A stretch of 64,000 nucleotides of DNA. Origin: Symsagittifera roscoffensis. Taxonomy: Eukaryota > Xenacoelomorpha > Acoela > Convolutidae. Location: NCBI RefSeq assembly GCF_963678635.1, contig NC_087068.1, positions 29,576,318 through 29,640,317 on the forward strand. The letters run 5' to 3'. Positions 10,676 through 22,600 of the stretch are shown piece by piece (positions within the stretch are counted from its first letter, which is position 1; each line of letters opens with the position of its first letter). Made by a program: the position numbers and the translations under genes. The notes below the pieces were generated by a model. That model made no database searches. It was given only the letters and a program-made list of their open reading frames with translations, and had not been told where the DNA came from.

Positions 10676-13600
10676 GTAATTTTAATGATGTCATTCTGAG
10701 TGTGACACATTACTTATGTCCATTGAGTACGAACCGCTTGAAAAACTGGGTACACTGTTCCTCATGTGCAATTTCTTGTCGAATCGTTTTTTTTACTTGC
10801 TTCTAGATCGGAGCGACTTTATGCCTTGAATTGATGTGATTTTGTGAAAGCTTAAATTCTATAAGTCGTTGAAAATTAATGAAAGACACTTTTTCGAAAG
10901 AAGCTTTTGGTTAATTTTCATTAGATTCTTTTTATTTTTGAACTATTTTGATCCTTTTCCACTTCCTCGTTTTGTCAAACTCAATCAATATTTAAAAACT
11001 TTGTACTTAGAATAAGCACTAGTGAGCTACATCAGAGCTTCCACCTCTCAATTAAAATGTCGAATATTTGTGCCTCTTCTAATCCTGCTCTTCCGAGCAG
11101 CTTTTTCTAGTCCAGAAAGATCATAACCATGATGACTAAAGCGATAGGCCTCCAAGTTAAACAGAGCGTAAAGCAGATCCTTTTCAGCTCAGAATCGAAT
11201 CATTATTGGTATCTATTTAATTGGTGTTGATGTTTTTTAGTGGTAGACGTTTGACCTACCTGCAGCAATGTGTGGATCTCTCTCCTCGCATGCCGGATGA
11301 GCTGTTCTGTGGTGACGTCATAGACAGACTGGTGTTGCCCCCCTCCTCCTCCGATCTCCTAATCCAGAATGAGATAATCATGCCCACTCTAGAGGTTACA
11401 AATTGGATCACAATTTGGAATCAAACGAATGGTTTGAAGTAGAATAACGGTTCTAGTTCTGGCCCGATGTTAAAGAGAGGGATTTTGAAAAATGCCGAAA
11501 TAGGAAAATGTTGGCTGAAAAGTTTCCATCTGAAAATATTGGCTGAAAAGTTTTTCTTTCTGAACAGATTCTTTCAAAATGCTGAGTCGCTTTTTTGGAT
11601 TGCGTTTTTTCTTCGGATTTTTTATGTTTCAGCTTTTCTTCACAGGCACGTGTTTAGGTATACGAAGTGCTGAGGAGGTTCCATCAGGTGTTGCGACTCA
11701 CTCCCTTCAAGTTCGAAGACTTCTGTGCCGTTCTGCAGATTAATGAGAGCTCACAACTACTGGCCGAGATACACATATCGCTCATGAAAATAATCCTCAA
11801 AAGTAAAGACACTGTAACTCTAGGATTATTGAAAAAATGCTGCAACTGATTTCTATTTCAAAAAGATAATGCATAATATGCTGAAAATTGATTTTGTCTC
11901 TGTTTTAGTTTGAAAGGGAAATCGCATAGGCTTAACAATTAAGTGGGATAATTTTTGTTGTGTTCAATTTAGTTAAGTCATCCCTTTAATAGTTGCCCGG
12001 ATTTTTTAATCTTTGCTTTGGAGCTTTGAGTTTATTTGGGTCGGCTTAAGTCTTTTCTTTTTTATCGCAAATTTTTGTTTCAGCCGAGGAATCCTTTGGG
12101 TATGTGTTCACTCCTTATGACAGCAAATTCACTTTTGACCTTGTAGTCCACTTCATAGATGAAGCCACATGGCCTGTCATTGTGTCCGATTACATAATGT
12201 CCCTAGAATCATGTCCTTCGCCAGTACAGGAAGCAGTTTTGTCACCTCGATACCCTTTCGTAAACGTCGCATATCGAATTGCAGTGCTGAAAACATTGGT
12301 TGGTATATTCTCTGACCTCGAAATCATTAGAAACGAGTTGAATTCAGACGGTCAGATTGTATACGACACGAAATGTCGACGTTGTGGTGATCCGGGTAAT
12401 CTCTTATGTTGCGACAACTGTCCCGCCGTATACCATTTACAATGCATTAAACCTCCTTTAGAAACCATTCCAGAACATCAATGGTTATGCTCGCTATGTG
12501 AAGCTAACCAACTTCCAGGTGTGAATGAAGTGAGTTTGTCAGATGAAGCTGATGATTTCACGTCTGTATTGAGCCCGAAGAACGAATGCTTGGGCCATGA
12601 CAGACATTTAAGAAGATACTGGTTCGTGGCAAGACGTCTTATAATGTAAGTTGACTTCTTCGAAGCTAGTAAAATAAGTGGTTAAGTAATAGATTTATGA
12701 GCTAATACGTTTATCTGTTAAGGTTTGCATGCCAAAACTGTGAGATGATTTAATGGCTTGAAGCTAAATAAAACTTCTGCAATTGTATCTTCAGTTTTAA
12801 ACTGACAATTTCACTGATTTCATTAATGTGAGTTTGTCAAAATGATGATAACTGGAGTGTAGATAAGGATTTTTTTAATCTTATGGTTTCTAATCCCTAT
12901 GTAGAAAACGAACGGTGTAGTGTTGCGGTTGGCAGGTTACACCCTTATCATTGTCACTAAGTTTAATCGGCCCTTGTTTTCAGAGAAAAGGGCGATTTCG
13001 TGAGGTACTACTCCCAAATGGAACAGGTTAACTACATCATTGAGAGTCTAGACGCAGTTTGCTACGAAGAAGCATTGCACACTCGCCTTACTGAAGTGCA
13101 ATCAGTGATGTCAAAACATATGTCTTTAACTATGGACATGACACAATCTTTAGAGGACAAAATGGTAGCCACGGATCCCGATTTGAAGATGGTGATGACG
13201 GAAGACTTGCTGGAGTTTGAGGAGTTCATCAAAGAGCAAACTGAGGTAACAATTAATATTGAGTATATTTTTCGCTTTTTTGGGAATATCAGAATCAGAA
13301 TGGGATTTAGCTTTGCATATATTTCTGTCTGAATGAAGACCCATGCCATTTTTGTAAATAGTTTGGATAATTTTTTCTCCATTGTGTTCTTGAATAGCAG
13401 CTCTAAATTTTCAGTTGCGCATGGACGAAATGGAGACAAAAGATGAAAACGATGAAAAAGTTCTGGACTCCCACGAGGACTTCGACTGGATAACTTCGGA
13501 CATCATTCTCGAAGACCTGGATTTTCAACAATACGACCAGGTGTGAGCTCATTCAAATCGACTGTTTTGACAAAAGAATTTTTTCACTATAGTATTTTTT

Positions 13601-16600
13601 AATTGCTCGACTTTTTCAACAGCTTAAATCCTCTTAAATCTTTTCAACAGCAAACCTCATACAAAACCCTGAATTTTTAGGAAGCCAAAGTGCATGATCG
13701 CCTGAAATCCGAAAATTTATTCACTCTTGGAATGGAAGAAACAGTCAAACAATACGTGAACTTCTTCAACAACCACTCTCTAAGCATGAACAGGTCTCAG
13801 GCGAAGGAAATTGAAGACAGACGAAGACATCTAGGATATAAATTCTGTCTGGAACCCGAATTCGAGTTGGCATCGAATTTCACGGGAACGGAGGAACAAG
13901 TTGTGACAGGATTGAAGCAAACTATTAAGCAGATTGAAGACAATTTGCCCTCTATTTTTATGGTATGTTTTTTTTTGCATAAGTGAGCTATAGATCATGC
14001 TTTTATTGCTCCGAAAACATATTACTATTGTTCCGCTCATCATGCTGTTGTTTTTCGAATCTAGTTTTATCTTTAAATTTCTGTAATTTCTAACAATTTA
14101 CTGTTTTGCAATCTTTGTTTGCTTTTTTGCTTGCATCGTTTGATTCGCTAATTTGCTGCAAATGACTGCATTTGCAACTAAAGTATCTAGAACCCACCAA
14201 GTTCGAGCTGGGAAGTTTCACTGGTGTAATAGTCGTACACTGTATGACCAGTATGATCATTTACACTTGCGATCTTGCGAGCATAGTATTATATTACGAG
14301 TATACTCTTTCCAATCCAACATGCAAACAAAAGTGTTTCTTTTGGTAAACACTTGCAGCATAGTATTGGCATTTGAATAGCATGTATTCTCCTCTTCACC
14401 AGTGGCTTGTGGTTCGTACCGTAAGCGTCTCGATCTCAGCTGTGTAGGGCAATTGACGTGTATTCTAAAGGCCTGTGTATTCGATTTCCGGAAAGAGCTT
14501 TTATTTTTCAAAACTCAATTGTTTTTGCTTTTTTCTCCTTTTTTTACTTTCCAAGGTACTTGGCGTATTGTCGACAGTTTTTGACGACAGTTTATACTGG
14601 CGCCTTTAGAACAAGTTTAGAGTTGATCGAACAATCTACTCAATAGTTTCTTATTAGGCTTTTACCGGCGTGCTGCTTTCTAGTCCATCGTGTTTTCTGC
14701 GCTGTTCTCAAATATTTGTTTGAGTGCGTGTCTGTGATCGATTACACACCTGACTCACGCGAAAACGTATTTGATGATATAGGAATAAGTAGCACTGTAT
14801 GACTAAATTGATTAAAGTTTGAGTCACCTTAGAATATTTATTAGAGACCCTCGCAATTTTTACAAGCCTTGCAATCTATCACAATTTTACCGTGTCAAAT
14901 CAACAGCTGGTTATTATTGAAATTTTTGTTGTTTTTCCGACCATTGAAAATGGGGAGGAACTTTGTATTCTGGTGTGTTTAAGTTTTCCTTTCAAAATCG
15001 GGTTAGACAATTAATCATTGGAATGGGTTGAGTGATATATCACATTAAAGCCGTTTCAGTCGTGGTTCGAACGACATTAAGAAAAAGTGTCGAGAAAAAC
15101 CGGTTTGAAATTTTTCATTTTGGGTATAATTTCGAGCTATTAAGGTGAGCGTTTAACCTTAATAGCTCACCTTAAAAACATTTTTTCAATTGATTTTACG
15201 ATTTTTTTTCTGTTTCCAGTCATTTTTCTACAAAAACTGTTTTCCAATTGGCTTATTTTACTATTACTGTCAAATATGCTTAAGTTCTTTTTTGTTCAGA
15301 TCTTTTTATCACTGCGCTCAGAAAAAACGACACTAATTCGAAAAAAATGTGTTTTTTACAAACCTGTGGTCGGAACATGCTGTGCTACTTGCACAGTAAT
15401 CGGCTATCTTTGCTTTTTTTTTGTGTGTACTTGTAAAAATCATGAGATTAAGTTTTAAAAATTCCGATCATTATGATTTTTTCGGTTTGGTTGCTGAAGT
15501 TTCATTGTTTTCTAGCTCGATGACTGGTCTGTTAAATACCCAAGAGGCATCAACTCAATGTTGGGATACCACCCCGCACCCTCTGACATCATCAATGCAT
15601 TCTTGACTATACAGAGACACATTAAACCTTCCCTATTTCTCCCTATCTGGAGGGATTGTTGTTCGAGTATGGGTTTCTGGGTTAAGTTCTTCCAGCCAAA
15701 AAAGGAACTGGAACCAAACTCGGGAATTCCAGGTCCAATTTCATCTTCAAAAGAAAGCGTTTCTATCCCCAATAATGCTTCCTTTTGGACGTCAATGCAA
15801 AACGAAACTGCCAAAATGATGAATGAGTGTATTTCTGATGATTATTACCAAGCACTGTCGGACGCGGGAATCGAACACCCGGTGTTTGTATCGATTCCTT
15901 TGAAACATAATCTGTACAAGACGAGAGGTGAATTATACAGACAGAAAGGCCATGGCTGGGTTTGGATGAAACGCAAAAAGAAATCAAAGTTTACTCAGTT
16001 TCGAAAGCTAAAAGTAAAATCAGAAAGAGAAGACGATGGATTTGAGTTACAGTCGCATGAAAAAACCGAAAAAAAGAAGGTCGTCAATATAAAGATCGAA
16101 GATACAACGGAGGATAATAAAGATACTAGCGCATCTGAAGATGTAATAAAAATGTCCTCGTTATTTCCTTCTCGTAGCTTAAATGAAAATGTCAAAAGAA
16201 ATACTCAATTAAGAAATCTTTTGGACGTGAGGTTAAATCAAAAGTTAACCGAAGAAATTTGCGACCAACAAGAAGTCAAAAACAATTTAAGTTCAATCAT
16301 TGAATTTAGCGAAAAAATAGCAAAAGTTGACAGAGAAGTTACTAGTCTCGGAGATGAATTAGATTACATCAGTAAACAGAGGTTACGAATTGAAAATGTT
16401 CTTGAAGAACGTAAACATTTGACCAGCTGTTATAGCTGCTCAAAAATTGCTTTGCACTTCAATGAGAGAAATAACTATGAGTGTTATTCGCCGCTCTGTA
16501 ATGAGAGTAAAGCTGTTATTGATCGGCTTCGAGAAATAGCAGGATCCACTAAATTAGAAAAAGTAACAGAAAAACTGCAGAACTTTGATTTTGTGATTAA

Positions 16601-19600
16601 ATCGAAACGAGAACGATTAAAAACATTTATCAACGAAAAGTCGCAACTTAAAGATCAGTTAGCTACAGCGAAAACTCAAATAATTAAAACGAAAAGTACG
16701 GCTTTAGTTCATAAATTAGTTTCAGTCCAAAAGGCGAAAACGAAAAGTGAAACACCTTTTCGCCAAATGAATTCAAGGCACGATCAAAATATTTTCACAC
16801 TTCCGAATTATCAACTGAAAAGATTTGCACAGTCGGGTTTGGGGAGTGTTTGTGATGTTCCGTCAGCAAATTTTTCGCATAAACCGATGACCAGCGCAGT
16901 GCAATGGCCTTATTTCTGTGAACGACCTTCCACGAAGCATACTTGGGAATACAGACTGGAAAATGAAGTTTCAAATCAGGCATCTTCAGTCGATGTGAAA
17001 AATGACGTGAAGCCCTCAGCGACGTTTCCATTACCTTGTACCCTTTCTACAATAGCCGTGTTGATTCGAGTTTTTCACGCTTGTGTGAGGTGGGAAGAAC
17101 TGAAGGAAATTGAGAAGTCGATCATGCCCCAAAATGTAGCTGTCAACTTCCTAAATAAAGGTGTGGTTATTTCAGGGTTATATGAAATATATATTCATTT
17201 TCACTCAATTTGAGTTGTAATTTTAATACACTGCGTACGTCTTCTAAAAGAATTTCTGGAAATTGTCTAGACCTCTGTTTGTGTTTTTTGAAATTTATTC
17301 GGGCGATAGCAAAGTGCGCCAAATTACTTCGAGCGAAAAATTCCCAAATCTGTAATGCAATGTCTCGAGCCTCAATAGCTTTATTTATAGCGCTTGTTCT
17401 TTAATTATTCCGACTTTTGAAGTAAGTGAGAAATATATATGCGCGGGGTGTTTTTTTATTCAGACCAGTTTTAGAAAAGATGAGTGCATATGGGCATTGA
17501 TCCGGAAACCTTCGGATTGCCCAGTCAGTATGCATGCACTAGACTATAGGGCGGCTTTGGTGCTGAAATAATACTTCGATAGTTTTTTCGGTGCAGAGAC
17601 AATTCAGCCACAGACAATTCAGCCGATTTAAAATACAGACAATTCAGCCAAAAAAACTCAGACAATTCAGCCAAAGACAATTCGGCCGATTTAGATTAAA
17701 GAGACAAGATAAAAGGGAACAATAAAACTTTTCTAATTTGATTAGAGTCAGAAGGCTTTCAACAGTTTACCAAAGAAATGTAAAACATCAAATAGCAAAT
17801 TTCGAAGATCAAAACAAACTTGCTATGCATAAAGTTTTACGAAATATGTACATTGAAGGTACGCAGTTTTAAATACTTCTGTATATGGTCTCGATTGTAG
17901 TTTTTTGCGTTTTGAACGAGTTTATCATTTGCTATTGAATACTTGGGCTTCTGTTTTCTGATAATATCACCGGACATCAGTCTCTCTACATTAATTTCGG
18001 CGTTTTTTGCTCATCTTTGAATCGTGTGATCAACTTGGGGAGGGCTGGATGCTTTGTCGATACGAATTTATTGAAGCTGCCATTCCATGCCTCCAACGCA
18101 TTGTTCGTACGAGGTTCTCCGCTGAGCACCCGATTGAAAACGTTCCAATCGGCAGTGTCAAACTTTGGTTTGACGCGTCTATTTCCTCGACAAGCACCAA
18201 TATAGGTGTCTTCGAAGCAGTCTGATAGACTCTGGAATTCCTCTGAGGGATCCTCTTTTCGGAGCGCCTCAAAAGCGAAAATAACATCGTCAATGGGAAC
18301 GAATGCCAAGCAAATCATTTTTTTGACATTCAGTCGAAACTCATCATCGTCCATGTACTTGCGCGAAAAACCAAGTTTTTGTACATTGCGCCATACTGCT
18401 TGGCCCAGGTGGAAGAAACAGAATTGAATTTCTGTATCAGGCTGCATTTTTTATGACGTTGTGAACAGCGGCTTCAAAGTCAATGACTACTTTTTTTCCA
18501 AATTGCTCTAAGCAGCCAAAAAGTTTTTCGTAAGTGTCTTGCGTCTTATTGGGCAGCAGAGCATACACCAAGGGTATAACTGCGTTTTCGATTACACCAT
18601 GATTAGTATAAACTTGGTAAAAGAGATCTGGTGCCACTGAAAACGTTCCGTCGCAATGACAGATTTCCGACTGAGAAAGCAAATCAAGCGCTGGTAGTGT
18701 TGCAAAAACTAAAACTCGACTGTCCGACTTACCAGAATCAAAATACAGGAACGTATCACCGCTGTGTGTGAGTTTGAGAGGTTCAGGAATTTCGTCGACG
18801 CGCTCAAGGTTTTTTGGTTTTGGCATTGTTTCCAAAGCTTGCTGCCTGATTCGGTTTATACTTCGAAGGGATGTTGAGTAACTCGGTATTGTGGACGCTG
18901 CATAAAGAGGCAGGTCAATTTGGGCGTTGAAAACAATCTGTCAGGGAGCGTTACCGGTGTTTGCGGCTTTTTCTCGAACTTCATTAGCAAATTTCTTGGC
19001 TTGAATTTTTGAGGGGCTCGGTAAATGAGCGTGCTCGGTTTTTAAGGTAAATTCTTGCTGTTCGTCCAAATAACCCACTGCTCTACAATTTCCAAATGTA
19101 CATTGCCATTTAATGAGACCGTTCTTAAGTTGGTTTTTTTCACGGTATCTATAACCGTCGAGACAAAGATGTTTTTTTCCGCGTTCAGATATAACGAATT
19201 CCATTTTACGTCAACTTTTGCTAAAAGTGAATGATTGAGAATGATTCGGATACTAATCAACCAGTTGTTCAAGCTACTTACTAATGAAAATTAATCAATG
19301 TTAATTGTGTCAATGGACCATTTAACTGCAAAAAGTAGGCGCTAAACGCGGTACTGGTTTCTGGTTGGTCAATATTTTAATCGCAATTAGTTTATCTTTT
19401 TAAAAAGTTTAAGTATCAAATTAGTTTCAACCAACTACCCAAATTACCTGATAGGCGATTGCACCCTCGCCCGCCTAAGGCATGATAAGAATATCAGCGT
19501 AACTGTGTGGCCAGTACGTGGTAGGGGTGGTCAGCCCTTTAACTGATATCCTTTGTGACCGCCTGTAAATTCCCAATTTCGGGTCTGCTTTCGTGTAAAT

Positions 19601-22600
19601 TGGTTAACTTTTAAGTATTGCGCAGTTTTTTGTAGAGTTCGATTTTTGCTTAACTATTATTCCAAAATTGGAAACATAATGAGTTGTATAAAGTTTTATT
19701 ATGCTTAGGCATTTTTGGTTCTGTTAATTTTAACTGTTTTATGTGCATTTGAAAGGAATTACTTATAAGTCGTCTAATGAAAGCTTTGATGTTTTGCCGC
19801 ATGTGAAAAGTTTTTGCGCGCGCGTTTGTCTGTCTGAAAAGTCTTTGGCCGAATTGTCTCACTTATTTTGACTGAATTGTCTGAATTTGAAATTGGCTGA
19901 ATTGTCTGTGGCCGAATTGTCTGAACGCGAGTTTTTTCAATACGCAAATTATTTATGCGTGGCTAATTATCCCACCCACAATCGTTCCAAATGGAATTGA
20001 GGCAGGCTAATTGGTCTTATTTATTCCATAAACGACTCAAGTTATAACACTGAGATATTAGCAGCCTAAAATTTGTAGTTTGTCAATCTTCTTTACCAAA
20101 AACGAGTCGAGACCAATTAATGGCCAGTCGGAACATTGTCTTGTTATAATGGGCTCTACCGAAAAACACAATGAACCCTATTTTTCCAAAATCTTCTTTG
20201 CAGCAGGCGAGTTTTCGAAAAAAAACAGGCCATAAATGAGGTTTTGAAATTAGGTTTTCGGTTCGCGTTGCCTTCAAAATTACTAAATTATTGCGCCTAC
20301 CGAAAATGCGTCGAAATGTGGATGTCATAAAACAGTAACAGAGGGGGGAACGATCTTTTGTGGCCGAATCCACGATGGGGTGTGCGTCTGCTCCTACTCC
20401 TAAATCCGCCCATGATATAAGTAATGAATTAAAATAAGATCCTAAAGCATCCTGAACAAATTAGAATTAATTGACAGATGGTCAGAACAACAATAATTCA
20501 GGAAGCAAGTGGGATGGAAAATGAGTCCACTAATTTTCGTGGTAAATCATAAAGTTCGAGAAAATAAATAATTAAACCTTGGTTCCGAAAGTTTCGCGAA
20601 AATGTTTTGGTGATTTTTTTCCTGTTTTGTTTCTGTCTCCGGCTTATCCTAGAATGAGTTTTTCGACTTGAATAATTTCCAGCTTTAAGTTCGAGAGTAT
20701 GGTCGTAGCGATTTCGCAAGCGTGCCAAGGGGCTCTTTGTTCCTGTGTTGCTCAAGCGAAATTAAGCGTGGGTGGAAATCTCGGCGTGTACTAAGACTTC
20801 TTATCGACTTTTTTTCAAAATCATCTGACATTTTTTTCAATAGTGCTGCTGTTTTTCCCCGCGTTCAATTTATAGAATAATGATTCATTTAGGGTTCGCA
20901 TACCGATTTGAAATGGATAACGGATCCGCCATTATCAAAGACCCCCAGAATATCCGCGACGTTGCTCCTTTGTTCGTGGAAACAGAATTCCTATTGCGGA
21001 TAGTGCATCTGCCGAATGACAGAGGAGGCACTGCAATGGTCAACAACTGTCTGAAAGATGCCTTTGAGTATGAAGGCGAAATGGCTCTCCTAAATGAGAC
21101 AAAAAGGTCAGCAGTTACTTTTGATATCTGATCTAAAATACTACTTTGGTCGGAACATTATTTTTTGCTCCTTTTTACGATCAAAAGGCCTAATTTTTGT
21201 TTCCGTGGAAATAAAACTTCATTTCGAGCAATGATTAAAATAAAGCATTGTCTTTTCATTTCTTAGGTGCATATGGAGGCGGCTATTTTAGGCGAAAACT
21301 ATATTAGGCGAAAATAAAAGTGCTAAAATTAGGCGAAAGTTTTGATTAAAAAAGTGTACATTTTAGTAGAAATTGTATGTGATTAATTACGTCATTTTAT
21401 TGCTACATATAAAACACACGTAATTTTATGCAAACAGCAAATAAACGGTAAAATAGTGACCTTCTTCTTCTTCGCTTCTTCTTCTTCTGTGTGAGAGCTG
21501 AAGCGTGCTCAGAGGCAGCGCTTCGCCAGCTCGATCGCCTTGATCGGATCGTCGGTAAAGACTGAAAGCTCAGTGTTGGTGTCGCCAAATATGGATTGTC
21601 GTGTGCTGAGAGTTGCTGGACATTCGAGTAACCAGTTTTCCAGGGTTTGGTTTTCTTGGAGGCATTTTGGGCATCTTGGGTCTGTTGTTGGTTCCATAAG
21701 GTGTCGATACGCTGCCAGTTGCATGCTGTGCCCCGCTCTCAGTCTCGCTAACATGACCGCGTCTCTTCTATTGGTCAGCGTTTTCTCGTCCTTGGCGGTT
21801 CAGTGTTTGGGGTACACAGCTGCTGTCCTGGCGTAGGAGAGCGGTTTGTCTTTCAGGGTTCGTTCGGTTACTGCTTTGGCGGCTTTCAGGCTTGTAGGTT
21901 GGGCGTCGTCTCCGAGTTCTGTGGCTTCGTTGGCAAATTTGTCGGCGAGTTCGTTCCCGGGAATGTCCATGTGGCCGGGGACCCATTGGATGTCGATGTG
22001 GCGGTCCATGACATCCAGCCGACGGCACAAGGAGGCAACATCAGGACTTTCATTGTCCAGAGCGGCGGTCAGACTGGGAGTCGGTGCAGATCAGTACCTT
22101 GTCGTGCTCTTCGACGGTGTTCTTTTCCAGCCACTTGATTGCGCTATCCATAGCCTCTTTCTCTTCTTCATAGGAAGATGTGAGGATCCTTCCTTTGGTT
22201 TTCTTCTCGTCAATCGTGACCGGATTCTCCGGGTCGCCATGGGTCACAACCATCGCCGCCGACCCGCGAAAGTGGGTACCTTCAGAGGCTGACCCGTCTG
22301 TGTAGATCACCCACTTGGCCTCACTCTCATGGATGACTCGGATGGCGTCGGTCCTGGCATTGTCAGTTCTGTTGCCTCCAACCAGTGTGGAGCTCACGGT
22401 CCGCTTCCTCGGGTTGGCGGTCCACAGGTGCTCAGTAGGGCCAGTAAGCGGTTCTCGGGGGGCTAGTCCTTCTCGGAGTGAGGCCTCTAACCTCTTGCTG
22501 CTCTCGCGCCAGCTGTCGCGGTAGAGCCTGTGTCTCTGTTCGCCTTCGAGAGCGAGGCGTCTCGGGTGGCTCGGAGGACATCTGAACGCTTTCTCCCGGA

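Larger units (their letters stand above)
17590..19929 (-). mobile_element. Mutator-like (MULE) DNA transposon with oligomeric TIRs, in BPTF intron 8
   Basis: Flanked by a perfect 9-bp target duplication AGTTTTTTC (17581-17589 and 19930-19938), the usual length for MULEs. The terminal inverted repeats, about 85-110 bp, each consist of four to five spaced copies of GACAATTCAGCC. The outer ends are GGTGCAGAGACAATTC and, on the other strand, CGCGTTCAGACAATTC. The interior encodes a FLYWCH/MULE transposase on the minus strand. The element is 2340 bp and is present end to end. Confidence 0.92.

Noticed and set aside
17161-17213. BPTF ending at the TGA at 17211
   Set aside because: The open tail after the donor at 17161 has no family similarity, and exons 9-13 continue the protein in matching phase to the PHD fingers and bromodomain.
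18007-18427. Plus-strand ORFs of 60-75 codons opposite the MULE transposase
   Set aside because: They are antisense shadows of the transposase frame.
22000-22530. Plus-strand ORFs in the GC-rich insert of intron 9
   Set aside because: The opposite strand carries RNase H motifs in order; high GC content makes long antisense frames likely.
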